Assembly (NCBI RefSeq): GCF_010550695.1
Contig: NZ_JAAGOB010000009.1
Coordinates: forward strand, 1-64,000
From: Phytoactinopolyspora alkaliphila
Lineage (GTDB): Bacteria; Actinomycetota; Actinomycetes; Jiangellales; Jiangellaceae
Length of the DNA: 64,000 bases
Direction: 5' to 3'
Positions 26,946 to 35,940 of this stretch are shown one piece after another. Made by a program: the position numbers and the translations under genes. Numbering within the stretch: the stretch's first letter is position 1; each line of letters starts with the position of its first letter. The notes under the pieces are model-generated. The model ran no database searches, was not told the origin of the DNA, and worked only from the letters and a program-made list of their open reading frames with translations.

Positions 26946-28103
26946 ATGACCTCAATTACCACAGTCCGGACACGATCAACTCCGACGCCGACAGCATGCT
27001 GGCACCTCCGACGGCCCGCCGGCCGTGCCGTCGTCGCAGTCCTGGCCGTCATCGCTGCGCTCGTTCCACACACATCCGGCATCGCCGCGAATGCCGAGAC
27101 GGAACGCCCGCCCGGATCCCGCCCCGCCGGCTGGATCGTCCCGGTCGGATCACCGGGAGAACCACCCGACGTCGTGCGGGGCTTCGATCCTCCCGACAAG
27201 CGCTGGCTGTCGGGCCACCGTGGAGTGGACGTGCGTGCACCCGCCGGGTCCGAGGTGCGGGCGCCCGCGGCCGGCCGGGTCACGTATGCCGGTCTCCTTG
27301 CCGGGCGCGGCGTGGTGGTGGTGAATCATGGCACGGTTCGCACCACCTACGAGCCGGTCGAGGCGTCGGTGACAGTCGGCACAGACGTAGTCGCCGGCCA
27401 GCCCCTGGGATTATTGTCGGGCGTGGGCGGTCACTGCGTACCCGCCGCGTGCCTGCACTGGGGCGCTATCGAGGGTGACGTCTATCTCAACCCCTTGTCG
27501 TTTCTCGGCGCCGCTCAGGTTCGGCTACTTCCGTTGCGGGAGAGAACCCTGACGGAGGAGCGCCCTCCTGTCGTTCCCGATCCGCCCACCGGACCGCCGC
27601 CCGACATTGACGCGACGCTGGCCTGGCCGGTCGCCAACCCCAGAATCACCTCGCCGTACGGCACGCGGGTTCATCCGATCACCGGAGAACGACGACTACA
27701 CGACGGGACCGATCTCGCTGCCGCTTGCGGCACACCGATCCGAGCGCCCGCGTCCGGTCGCGTGACCGCGGTGGGCATGCGTGGACCGTACGGACTTCAG
27801 GTCGCGGTAGATCACGGGACACTCGGCTCGGTCGCGCTGGAGACGTCGGCGAGTCACCTCTCCCGGCCCGCGGTCAGACAAGGCCAGCGCGTCGACGCCG
27901 GCACTGTTATCGGCTGGTCCGGCACCACCGGACTGTCCACCGGATGCCACCTGCATTTCATGGTGCACGCGAACGGCCACGTCACCGATCCCGTTCAGTG
28001 GCTTCCGCGCACCGGCCGCGGCGATCTCGACGGGAGACACACGCGGATCGCCGGAGGCGTCGTCCCCCGCGCCCGCGACGCCTCCGCGTCGAAAAGCGGA
28101 TAG
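26946..28103 (+). CDS. Secreted protein with two tandem M23 (LytM) peptidase domains
   Basis: About 385 residues, with an N-terminal signal or membrane segment (GRAVVAVLAVIAALVPHTSG). The first M23 domain has GHRGVDVRAPAG and CLHWG: the ligand His and Asp are there, but the HxH motif reads C-L-H, lacking the usual catalytic His. The second has RLHDGTDLAAACG and CHLHFMVH with a complete HxH. It probably acts on, or regulates cleavage of, peptidoglycan. The gene is divergent from the transporter and sits where mycobacteria have a single-domain M23 gene next to rpsB. The start MTSITT is chosen because the upstream frame is unlikely. Confidence 0.83.
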   Translation: MTSITTVRTRSTPTPTACWHLRRPAGRAVVAVLAVIAALVPHTSGIAANAETERPPGSRPAGWIVPVGSPGEPPDVVRGFDPPDKRWLSGHRGVDVRAPAGSEVRAPAAGRVTYAGLLAGRGVVVVNHGTVRTTYEPVEASVTVGTDVVAGQPLGLLSGVGGHCVPAACLHWGAIEGDVYLNPLSFLGAAQVRLLPLRERTLTEERPPVVPDPPTGPPPDIDATLAWPVANPRITSPYGTRVHPITGERRLHDGTDLAAACGTPIRAPASGRVTAVGMRGPYGLQVAVDHGTLGSVALETSASHLSRPAVRQGQRVDAGTVIGWSGTTGLSTGCHLHFMVHANGHVTDPVQWLPRTGRGDLDGRHTRIAGGVVPRARDASASKSG

Positions 28104-28164
28104 GGGACATTCCCGCGGCGAATGACCCTTCCGCAATCGGCGGCCGGGCCGACACAATGCCTCC

Positions 28165-28863
28165 GTGACACGTCAGGTACTCGTGGTCGGCGGAACGAGC
28201 GGCATCGGGGCCGCCATCGCCGAACGATTCACCGCAGCCGGTGCCCACGTCACCGCGGCAGGGCTCGACGCCCACCGGGCGGCGGGGACCCTCGCGGCGG
28301 CCGAGTTCGCCGAGCTGGATCTACGCGAGCCCGAACAGGTCACCAGCCTTATGGCCGGTCTCCCTCGCCTCGATGTGCTGGTCAACGCGGCCGGGATACT
28401 CCGCCGCGACGACGAGTTCGACCCGGACGTGTTCCGCGACGTCGTGGCTGTGAACCTCGAGGGCACGATGCGAACCTGCGTAGCCGCTCGTGAGGCGCTG
28501 GCCGCGGCCCGTGGCTGCATCGTGAACATCGCCTCGATGCTGACCTTCTTCGGCGGCCCTCGCGTTCCGGCGTACTCCGCCAGCAAGGGCGGCATCGCGC
28601 AGCTGACGAAGTCCCTCGCGGTGGCATGGGCCGAAGCGGGCATCCGGGTCAACGCCGTCGCCCCAGGGTGGATCCGCACCGACATGACGGCCGGACTGCG
28701 CAACGAGCCCACCGTCAACGGTCAGATCATGCAGCGCACACCGATGCGACGCTGGGGTGAGGCCGCTGAGGTCGCCGGCGCCGTTGCGTTCCTGGCCGGT
28801 CCCGATGCGGCGTTCATCACCGGTGTCGTCCTGCCCGTCGACGGCGGATACCTCGCAACCTGA
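28165..28863 (+). CDS. Short-chain dehydrogenase/reductase
   Basis: A 232-residue classical SDR oxidoreductase. The cofactor loop GGTSGIGAAIAERF is near the N-terminus, NAAG follows beta-4, and the catalytic Ser and YxxxK (SASK in AYSASKGG) are present. The C-terminus (FITGVVLPVDGGYLA) is typical. The start GTG at 28165 is near the promoter region. The cupin gene follows after 27 bp, so the two are probably co-transcribed. The substrate is unknown. Confidence 0.88.
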   Translation: MTRQVLVVGGTSGIGAAIAERFTAAGAHVTAAGLDAHRAAGTLAAAEFAELDLREPEQVTSLMAGLPRLDVLVNAAGILRRDDEFDPDVFRDVVAVNLEGTMRTCVAAREALAAARGCIVNIASMLTFFGGPRVPAYSASKGGIAQLTKSLAVAWAEAGIRVNAVAPGWIRTDMTAGLRNEPTVNGQIMQRTPMRRWGEAAEVAGAVAFLAGPDAAFITGVVLPVDGGYLAT

Positions 28864-28890
28864 CAACGTCATCCACCGAGGAGGAAAACC

Positions 28891-29388
28891 ATGGCTGAAG
28901 CTCCGAAGATCACGGTATCCACCGAGTATCCGGACGAGATCGCGGTCGCCGCCCAGCCCGACGACCCCAGGGTCTGGGTCCCGCAGGCGCCCAATGTCTG
29001 GTTCCGGCCGCTGATGCTCAACACCGTCACCGGGCAATGGTGCAATCTGCTCAAGGTCACCGCCGCGGGCATCGTGTCACGGCACCGCCATCCCGGCGCG
29101 GTCTTCGGCTTTGTGATCAAGGGGCGCTGGCACTACTACGAGCACGAGTGGATGGCCGAAGCCGGGCACTTCGTCTATGAACCGCCCGGCGAGATCCACA
29201 CGCTGGCCGTGCCGGAGGACTGTGACGAGATGATCACGTTCTTCAACATCATCGGAGCCATGGTCTACGTGGACGAAGAAGGCAACCAGGTCGGGTACGA
29301 AGACACGTTCACCAAGATCGACCTCTGCCGCGCGCACTACGCCGATGTGGGCCTCGGCGCCGACTACGTTGACCAGTTCATCCGCTGA
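28891..29388 (+). CDS. Cupin-domain protein, 2,4'-dihydroxyacetophenone dioxygenase-like
   Basis: A 165-residue single-domain cupin. Metal ligands are visible in SRHRHPGAVFGFVIKG (two His) and in the second motif around GEIHTLAVPED. The N-terminal WFRPLMLNTVTGQW and the overall pattern recall the DAD-type ring/C-C cleaving dioxygenases, but that match is from memory and the true substrate may differ. It follows AGGAGG and is paired with the SDR, suggesting a small catabolic step. Confidence 0.75.
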   Translation: MAEAPKITVSTEYPDEIAVAAQPDDPRVWVPQAPNVWFRPLMLNTVTGQWCNLLKVTAAGIVSRHRHPGAVFGFVIKGRWHYYEHEWMAEAGHFVYEPPGEIHTLAVPEDCDEMITFFNIIGAMVYVDEEGNQVGYEDTFTKIDLCRAHYADVGLGADYVDQFIR

Positions 29389-29405
29389 CGCCGCCTACAC
29401 AGCTC

Positions 29406-29495
29406 CCGTCCTAACCCCTGGCATGGGTTAGGGTCGTTGATTTCGGACTTTTCGGGCACATTTACGACCACAACCCAGGCCAGGGGTTAGGACGG
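29406..29495. repeat. Long imperfect inverted repeat between the cupin and LysR genes
   Basis: Two 32-bp arms (29406-29437 and 29464-29495) are complementary with three mismatches and flank a 26-bp AT-richer centre. The outer ends read CCGTCCTAACCCCTGG and its complement. It could be a terminator for the SDR-cupin pair, a regulatory cruciform or a small non-autonomous element; no target duplication is evident. Confidence 0.7.
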
Positions 29496-29538
29496 GGCCC
29501 GGAGGTAAGGTTCGGGGGGCGGGGCGACGGAGGCTGTC

Positions 29539-30501
29539 ATGGACGTATCCAGTGCGTACACCTATCGGCTGGACTGGATTGTCAGCTTCGTCGCCGTTGC
29601 CCACGAGGGCGGTTTCTCAGCCGCCGCCAAGGCGCAGCACAGGTCACAGCCTCGGGTCAGCGCACATGTCGGTGAACTAGAACGCGTCCTCGGTGTCAGG
29701 CTGTTCGACCGGGCGGTTCATCCGCCGTCACTCACGCCGGAGGGCCGGGCTCTCCTCCCCCACGCCGAGGAGGTCATCTCCCGGCTCGCGGTGTTCAGCG
29801 ACGTAGCCGCAGGCACTGGCAACGCTGTGCGGGGCGAGGTGCGCGTCGGCATGTATCCGAGCGCCGCGGCGTCCTTGTACCCCGACCTTGTCCGCAGCCT
29901 CCACCAGGACATGCCGTCGGTCACGACGGTACTCCGCGAGCGCGACACGCTGACCCTGGAACAGCTGCTGGTGAACGGCGACATCGATCTCGCCGTGCGC
30001 CCGATTCTGCCCCTCGCCCGCGACGACCGGCTCAGCTACCGGCTGCTGTGGCGCGAGCCCCTGGTCGCGGTGGTCCCGGAGGGCCACCCGTGGGCAGGCC
30101 GGCCGGAATTGCCCCTTGCCCAGCTGGCGACCTGCGCGCTAGTCACCATCGGCGAGCCCGACGGCGGCACGCGCCAGTTCGAGACGAATCTGGCCTTCGC
30201 CGAAGCCGGTCTGCAACCCACCATCGCCTTTCAGACCAATCAGCCACAGACACTCGCCGCGCTCGTGAGGTCAGGGCTGGGCATCGGCGTCACCAATGCT
30301 CTGGCGATGACCGTCGCCAACTGCGAGGGCGTCGAACTCGTGCCGCTCGGCGGCACGAACGTCGAGCGGCGCGTCGCCGTCTGGTGGCACACAGGCCGGA
30401 CCGGCTCGGCGGCGACGATGCTGGCGCGGGATGTGATCGCCGGCCTTCCGCCTCCCGTGGTTCTCGCGGCTGCGGCGGCGCTCCCCACGGACGACGAGTA
30501 A
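29539..30501 (+). CDS. LysR-family transcriptional regulator
   Basis: A 320-residue LTTR. The winged helix at about 12-70 (GGFSAAAKAQHRSQPRVSAH) binds DNA, and the C-terminal periplasmic-binding-like domain senses a small molecule. A GGAGG site precedes the ATG. It lies on the same strand as the SDR and cupin genes and may control them. The large inverted repeat just upstream could include its operator. Confidence 0.87.
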   Translation: MDVSSAYTYRLDWIVSFVAVAHEGGFSAAAKAQHRSQPRVSAHVGELERVLGVRLFDRAVHPPSLTPEGRALLPHAEEVISRLAVFSDVAAGTGNAVRGEVRVGMYPSAAASLYPDLVRSLHQDMPSVTTVLRERDTLTLEQLLVNGDIDLAVRPILPLARDDRLSYRLLWREPLVAVVPEGHPWAGRPELPLAQLATCALVTIGEPDGGTRQFETNLAFAEAGLQPTIAFQTNQPQTLAALVRSGLGIGVTNALAMTVANCEGVELVPLGGTNVERRVAVWWHTGRTGSAATMLARDVIAGLPPPVVLAAAAALPTDDE

Positions 30502-30561
30502 CGGGCCCGCGGGACTCTCCTGCCATCGAGCAGGAGCGGCGCACATCGGGCGCGAGGCGGC

Positions 30562-31557
30562 TCAGGCGCGCGGATGCGCCTGACGGTACGCCTTGCGCAA
30601 CCGGTCGACGGAGACATGGGTGTAGATCTGGGTGGTGCCGATCGATGCGTGACCGAGCAACTCCTGAACGGAGCGCAGATCCGCCCCGCCCTCCAGGACG
30701 TGGGTGGCGGCGCTGTGCCGCAAACCGTGCGGGCCGAGGTCCGGCGCATCGGGTACAGCGCGCAGACGAGCGTGCACCATGGACCGTACTGCTCGCTGGC
30801 CGATCCGCCCGCCGCGCACACCCACGAACAACGCCTGCCCAGCCGCAGATCCGGCCAGCTCCGGGCGCCCGGCCGTGGTCCACGCCTCCAGGGCACGTTC
30901 AGCCGGCACCCCGTACGGCACACTACGCTCGCGGCGACCTTTGCCCAGCACTCGCACCACTCGGCGGCCGGGATCGACGTGGTTGAGGTCGAGGCCTACC
31001 AGTTCGCCGACGCGCACGCCTGTGGCGTACAAGAGCTCCAGGATGGCGTGGTCTCGCATCGCCACCGGATCACCGTGGGCGGCTTCGGCGGCGAGACCCT
31101 CGAGCAGGGAGTCCGCGTCTCCGGGGCGCAGTACGTCGGGCAGGTCGCGCTGCGCCTTGGGAGAGGCGAGCCGCGCGCCGGGGTCGGTGGCGAGCAGACC
31201 CGTGTGGTGTGCCCAGGCGGTGAACATCCGTACTGCCGATGCCCGCCGGGCCAGCGTGGAACGAGCTCGGCCGCGGGTGTGCAAGGACGCCAGCCAGCTG
31301 CGTAGCACACTGATATCGAGCTCGCCAACCTCGGTGTGTCCCATCCGGGCCGCATGCTGCAGCATCGCGGACACATCTCCGACGTAGGCCCGGACCGTGT
31401 GCTCGGAACGGTCGCGCTCGGAGACGAGATGCCGGCGGTAGTCCTCCAGCGCCTCGGCCATCGGCTCGGGCAAGGCCGGGGAGGCCGTCGGCGCAGCGCC
31501 CTGTCCAGTCACGTACTCACGCTGCACTGCAACCGGCGCCGGGTCAAGCACCGCCAC
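30562..31557 (-). CDS. xerC: Tyrosine recombinase XerC
   Basis: A 331-residue site-specific recombinase that resolves chromosome dimers at dif with XerD. It has an N-terminal SAM-like core-binding domain and a catalytic domain with Arg in [12 protein letters not shown], Lys in [12 protein letters not shown], HxxR in [10 protein letters not shown], His in LLGHASIG and the Tyr nucleophile in TQIYTHVS, so all catalytic residues are present. The N-terminal 30 residues are loosely conserved and the true start may lie downstream. It ends the rpsP-dprA core line, 55 bp after dprA. Confidence 0.9.
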   Translation of the reverse strand: MAVLDPAPVAVQREYVTGQGAAPTASPALPEPMAEALEDYRRHLVSERDRSEHTVRAYVGDVSAMLQHAARMGHTEVGELDISVLRSWLASLHTRGRARSTLARRASAVRMFTAWAHHTGLLATDPGARLASPKAQRDLPDVLRPGDADSLLEGLAAEAAHGDPVAMRDHAILELLYATGVRVGELVGLDLNHVDPGRRVVRVLGKGRRERSVPYGVPAERALEAWTTAGRPELAGSAAGQALFVGVRGGRIGQRAVRSMVHARLRAVPDAPDLGPHGLRHSAATHVLEGGADLRSVQELLGHASIGTTQIYTHVSVDRLRKAYRQAHPRA

Positions 31558-31611
31558 ACCACCAGACAGGAACGCACGTCACCGCCGTGGGGAACGCAGT
31601 ACCCGCAGGCG

Positions 31612-32748
31612 TCAGACGGCGCCAGGGACCCGGGCCCACCCCTCCTGCAGGTGGGTGACCAGTCCACCGGCCTCGAGGGTGCGCAACGACGTCTCGAGAA
31701 AGCCCGCCAGAAACCCGCTCTGCCGGGAGAGCGCGTCCACGGTGACGGCGCCGAACGCCGGCAACCGTTCATAGACGTGGCGGACGTCGGGGTGGTACGA
31801 GTCCAGCGGCCGTTGTGCGCCGGTTGTCATCGGCGCGGCATCCACCCCCAGTCTGCCGGCCGCATCGATCACCTCCCGCGCATCGGTGACGAGAACGCCG
31901 CCCTTGTCCCGGATCCACTCGTGGCAGCCGGCCGACAGGTCCGAGGTGACCGGGCCGGGCACCATCATCACCTCGCGCCCGAGCTTGGCCGCCCAATGTG
32001 CGGTGCTCAGCGCACCGGAACGCAACGCCGCCTCGACCACCACGGTGCCGGCCGTCAGGGCGGCGATGATCCGGTTACGGGCGATGAACCTGGACCGCAT
32101 CGGTTCCATCCCGGGCGCCACCTCGCTGATCACCAGCCCGGCCTGAGCGATGCGGGCCAGCAGCTCACCATGGCTTCGGGGGTATGCCATGTCCACGCCG
32201 CACGCCAGGACCGCCAGCGTGGTACCTCCCATGGCCAGGGCGCCTCGATGCGCCGCCGCGTCGATCCCGTAGGCGGCACCCGACACCACCGCCCACCCTG
32301 CCGTCGCCAGATCCGCGGACAGGTCACCTCCCACACGCACACCGTACGCCGATGCCGCACGGGCGCCGACCACGGCGACGGCCTCCGAGCCGCATGCCGC
32401 GAGCGAGCCGTTCCCCCGTACCCAGAGGCCGAACGGCGGCGGCACGGCGTCCGCTCCCGCGTCGAGGGTGGCCGGCATCGAGTCGAGCGCCGCGGGCCAT
32501 TCAGCGTCTCCCGGGCAGACATAGCCAATGCCCAGCTCCGAAGCTCGGGCGAGGATCGCCGCGCCGTCCACGCCCCGCGCCCGGCGAGCCAGCACTCCTT
32601 TGGGATCCAGCTTGGCGTCCTCGCCGGTCACAGCCTCCCAGACGGCGACCGGCCCCGACGACTGCACGCGCTTGGCCACCGTGAAAGCACCCGGCTCCAC
32701 GACCGCGGACAGGGCCGCTCTTGCCTCGCGGTCCAGATCGCGGCTCAC
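31612..32748 (-). CDS. dprA: DNA-processing protein DprA
   Basis: About 378 residues; loads RecA on incoming single-stranded DNA. The Rossmann-like core is clear (AVVGARAASAYG, VVSGAAYGIDAAAHRGAL, RFIARNRIIAAL, VVVEAALRSGAL), and the C-terminus resembles a winged helix. The start GTG at 32748 overlaps the yifB stop as GTGA, indicating translational coupling; the longer upstream frame lies inside yifB and was rejected. Confidence 0.9.
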   Translation of the reverse strand: MSRDLDREARAALSAVVEPGAFTVAKRVQSSGPVAVWEAVTGEDAKLDPKGVLARRARGVDGAAILARASELGIGYVCPGDAEWPAALDSMPATLDAGADAVPPPFGLWVRGNGSLAACGSEAVAVVGARAASAYGVRVGGDLSADLATAGWAVVSGAAYGIDAAAHRGALAMGGTTLAVLACGVDMAYPRSHGELLARIAQAGLVISEVAPGMEPMRSRFIARNRIIAALTAGTVVVEAALRSGALSTAHWAAKLGREVMMVPGPVTSDLSAGCHEWIRDKGGVLVTDAREVIDAAGRLGVDAAPMTTGAQRPLDSYHPDVRHVYERLPAFGAVTVDALSRQSGFLAGFLETSLRTLEAGGLVTHLQEGWARVPGAV

Positions 32749-34274
32749 GGCGCGTCTCCCAGCCGCAACGTCACCGCGTCCAGGACGTCGTCGCGCGTTG
32801 GCCGTGCATGCCCCGCCAGGTCGGCGACCGTCCATGCCAGCCGCAGGATGCGCTCAACGCCGCGGGCCGTGACCGCGCCGCGCCGCAACTGCTCGAATGC
32901 CGGTGCCGTCACGTCGGCGGCCACGGGGAACTCCCTGCGGAGATAGCCCACCGGCACCTCACTGTTGACCTTCCACGGGGTCTCATGCAGCCGTTTCGCC
33001 TGCCGTTCCCGGGCGACCGCCACCCGCTGCGCCACGGCGGAGCTGGCCTCGGCACGCCCCAGGCCGGCATCGATCTCGGTGACCGATGGCGGCTCGACCT
33101 GCTGATAGATGTCGATCCGGTCCCGGACCGGACCCGAGATGCGCTGCTGGTAACGGCGGATCGAGTGGGGCGGACATTCGCAGACCCGGAACCGGCTGCC
33201 GTGATTGCCACACCCACACGGATTGCGCGCGAGGGCGAGCAGGAACGACGCCGGAAACACCGCCGTGGAGTTGGCGCGCGACACGACGAGCTTTCCGTTC
33301 TCCAGCGGTTCGCGCAACGACTCGATGACCGGCCGGGCGAACTCGGGTGCTTCGTCGAGGAAGAGCACGCCGCGGTGGGCCAGGCTGGCCGCACCCGGGC
33401 GGACGATCTGGCCGCCGCCGACAACGGCGGCCGCCGTTGCGGAATGATGAGGGTCGGCGAACGGCGGACGTACCACGAGCGGGCGGTCAGGGGGCAGGAC
33501 ACCGGCGACCGAATGGATCGCGGTCACCTCCAGGGATTCCTCCGTGGAGAGGTCGGGCAGCAATCCCGGCAGCCGCCGGGCCAGCATCGTCTTCCCGGCA
33601 CCGGGCGGGCCTTCGAGGAGGATGTGATGATGTCCCGCAGCCGCGACCTCGACGGCCCGCTTGGCCATCTCCTGTCCGGCGACGTCGGCCAGGTCAAGGC
33701 CGGGATCCACGGGGGCCGGAGCGGGCGGCGCCACGTACTGCTCGGCCGGCTCGTCGGGGATCTCGCTGCCCCGCAGGAAAGCGAGCACCTGCCGCAGCGA
33801 CCGCGCGCCCACCACCTCCATCTGGGGCACCTGGCGTGCCTCACCCGAGTTCGGCTCGGGCACGACGACCCGGCGCAGACCCGCCTTCCATGCCGCCAGC
33901 ACGGCTGGCAGTACGCCGGGGACGGACCGGAGGCGACCATCCAGCGCCAGTTCCCCGAAGAACACCACGCCGGCGGTCGCTGTCTCCGGCACCTCGTCGG
34001 CGGCACTGAGAATAGCCACGGCTACCCCGAGGTCGAAATGGCTGCCCCGCTTGGGCATCGCGGCCGGAGACAGGCTGACAGTGATTCTCTGTAGGGGCCA
34101 TTCCTCATTGCTGGATAGCACAGCCGCCCGCACCCGGTCCCGCGCCTCGTAGAGGGACGCGTCCGGCAGGCCGACAAGGCTGAACCCGGGCATGCCGCCG
34201 AGGTGCACGTCGATGTCGACCACGGCCCCCTGGACCCCGATGAGGGCCACGCTGCGGCAACGGCCCAACCTCAT
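32745..34274 (-). CDS. YifB/ComM-family Mg-chelatase-like AAA ATPase
   Basis: About 509 residues. The N-terminal Lon-protease-like fold (VDIDVHLGGMPGFSLVGLPD) is followed by an AAA+ domain with Walker A EGPPGAGKTMLARRL and Walker B LFLDEAPEF, then a zinc-cysteine cluster (CGCGNHGSRFRVCECP). ComM homologues are branch-migration helicases used in natural transformation. The start ATG at 34274 overlaps the yraN stop by one base. The gene lies between yraN and dprA, the standard order. Confidence 0.9.
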   Translation of the reverse strand: MRLGRCRSVALIGVQGAVVDIDVHLGGMPGFSLVGLPDASLYEARDRVRAAVLSSNEEWPLQRITVSLSPAAMPKRGSHFDLGVAVAILSAADEVPETATAGVVFFGELALDGRLRSVPGVLPAVLAAWKAGLRRVVVPEPNSGEARQVPQMEVVGARSLRQVLAFLRGSEIPDEPAEQYVAPPAPAPVDPGLDLADVAGQEMAKRAVEVAAAGHHHILLEGPPGAGKTMLARRLPGLLPDLSTEESLEVTAIHSVAGVLPPDRPLVVRPPFADPHHSATAAAVVGGGQIVRPGAASLAHRGVLFLDEAPEFARPVIESLREPLENGKLVVSRANSTAVFPASFLLALARNPCGCGNHGSRFRVCECPPHSIRRYQQRISGPVRDRIDIYQQVEPPSVTEIDAGLGRAEASSAVAQRVAVARERQAKRLHETPWKVNSEVPVGYLRREFPVAADVTAPAFEQLRRGAVTARGVERILRLAWTVADLAGHARPTRDDVLDAVTLRLGDAP

Positions 34275-34630
34275 CAGAACGCACCTCGCACGTGCTCGAC
34301 TCGAGGTGGCTCGTCCGGGCGCCGGTGCACTGCGATCACGTCGATGCGCATCGGCCTGCCGCGGCGGCCGTTGGCCTCCAGCCACGCCAGAGCAAGCCGG
34401 CGCAGTCTCGCGCCCTTCTCCCGGGTAACCGCCTCCAGCCCGGAGCCGAATCCCAGACCGCTGCGGGTCTTGACCTCACAGACCACGACGACGTCGCCTT
34501 CTTCGGCGACGATGTCCAGCTCACCGGCGGGGCACCGCCAGTTCCGGGCCAGAATCCTCAGCCCGTCCTCTTCCAACCGGCGTACGGCGATCTCTTCGCC
34601 GTAGGCCCCGACGCCATCCTTGACTCGCAC
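34274..34630 (-). CDS. YraN family (UPF0102) endonuclease-like protein
   Basis: About 118 residues with a nuclease-fold core: GAYGEEIAVRRL, RNWRCPAGELDIVAEEGD and VVVCEVKTRSG. The Glu-Asp-Glu-x-Lys pattern matches PD-(D/E)xK nucleases, although a cellular role for the family is not firmly known. I chose GTG at 34630 because GGAGG lies about 7 bases upstream; a TTG at 34651 is possible. It overlaps the yifB start. Confidence 0.88.
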   Translation of the reverse strand: MRVKDGVGAYGEEIAVRRLEEDGLRILARNWRCPAGELDIVAEEGDVVVVCEVKTRSGLGFGSGLEAVTREKGARLRRLALAWLEANGRRGRPMRIDVIAVHRRPDEPPRVEHVRGAF

Positions 34631-34771
34631 CGGTACCACCTCCGGTGACAAGCCTGCCGGTCACGGTCGCGCTTGGGCGCGCTCCGGATCGATTTGTGGA
34701 CGGCGCAGGGGTCGGAATGCCGCCTGTGGACAACTCCGGCAGCGCGACCACGCGCACGAACGCGAGAGCGG

Positions 34772-35083
34772 TCACTCCTCCTTGGGGATCTCCAGGTCGC
34801 TCTTCGCTAGCTCCTCGACGTTGACGTCCTTGAACGTGACCACCTTGACGTTCTTCACGAATCTGGCCGGACGATACATGTCCCACACCCAGGCGTCGCT
34901 CATCGTGACCTCGAAGTAGATCTCCGTGCCCTCGCCGCGGACCTGAAGGTCGACGTTGTTGGTGAGGTAGAAACGCCGCTCGGTCTCCACCACGTAGGAG
35001 AACAGGCTCACCACATCGCGGTACTCGCGATACAGCGACAGCTCCATGTCGGACTCGTACTTCTCAAGATCTTCAGCGCTCAT
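34772..35083 (-). CDS. DUF2469 conserved actinobacterial protein
   Basis: A 103-residue protein of a family found next to rnhB in actinobacteria. It starts MSAEDLEKYESDMELSLY and is rich in acidic and aromatic residues (VWDMYRPARFVKNVKVVTF). No signal peptide or membrane segment is seen, and the function is unknown. The start ATG at 35083 follows GGGGAG and lies inside the 3' end of rnhB (11-nt overlap). Confidence 0.9.
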   Translation of the reverse strand: MSAEDLEKYESDMELSLYREYRDVVSLFSYVVETERRFYLTNNVDLQVRGEGTEIYFEVTMSDAWVWDMYRPARFVKNVKVVTFKDVNVEELAKSDLEIPKEE

Positions 35084-35813
35084 GTTCCAGCTCCCCTTCT
35101 TGCGCCGTCCCGGCGAACACCGTCGTGGAAACGGTCGCGGGTGCCTGGTTACCGCCAACAGATATCACGCGGGCCACGTTGGCGTACGACCGCCGGTGCG
35201 CCGGGCTGGCGCCCAGCGCGCGCAGCGCCCGCTGATGATCGCTCGTCACATACCCCTTGTGCTCGTCGAATCCGTAACCGGGCCACTGCTCGTGCAACTC
35301 ACACATGATGCGGTCCCGGGTTACCTTCGCGATCACCGATGCGGCGGCGATACACGCCGCCACCTGGTCACCCTTCCACATGGCCAAGCCCGGGACATCC
35401 AGGCCCGCCACCGGGAAGCCATCCGTCAGCACGTACCTGGGCGGGCAGTCCAGCCGAGCCAGTGCACGCCGCATCGCCTCGATGTTGCAGCGATGCAGGC
35501 CCACTCGGTCTACATCGGCGGGTTCGACCACCACCACCGACCACGCTACAGCGCGATCGACGACTTCCTCGTAGGCCCGCTCCCGGGCTGCGGGCGTCAA
35601 CAGCTTCGAGTCCGCGAGTCCTGGTATCCGGCCACGCTTGCTGTCGGCGAGAATCGCCGCTCCCACGACGAGCGGGCCGGCGCACGCCCCCCGGCCGGCC
35701 TCGTCGGCGCCAGCCACCGGCGCGAAACCGGCCCGGGCGAGCACTCGCTCATAGGCGTACAGCCCGGAGTCCCGGCGCACCGGTAGACGGGGGCGGTCCA
35801 CGAGTATCGTCAT
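35073..35813 (-). CDS. rnhB: Ribonuclease HII
   Basis: A 246-residue enzyme that removes RNA from DNA-RNA hybrids and single ribonucleotides. The active-site motif GADEAGRGACAGP supplies Asp-Glu, with further acids in VVVEPADVD and the C-terminal region. It lies between lepB and DUF2469, as in other actinobacteria. The C-terminus overlaps the next start by 11 nt. Confidence 0.93.
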   Translation of the reverse strand: MTILVDRPRLPVRRDSGLYAYERVLARAGFAPVAGADEAGRGACAGPLVVGAAILADSKRGRIPGLADSKLLTPAARERAYEEVVDRAVAWSVVVVEPADVDRVGLHRCNIEAMRRALARLDCPPRYVLTDGFPVAGLDVPGLAMWKGDQVAACIAAASVIAKVTRDRIMCELHEQWPGYGFDEHKGYVTSDHQRALRALGASPAHRRSYANVARVISVGGNQAPATVSTTVFAGTAQEGELEHER

Positions 35814-35940
35814 GACGAGCCCAGCTTACGAACTGCCAGAGGCGCCTGGACACCCCGACACACGCCACCGCCCAAACCCGTGACTGCCGTGCAAGTCCGG
35901 CGACGAGGGCAGGTACCCACCCCGCCGTGGCCGGGTCAGG

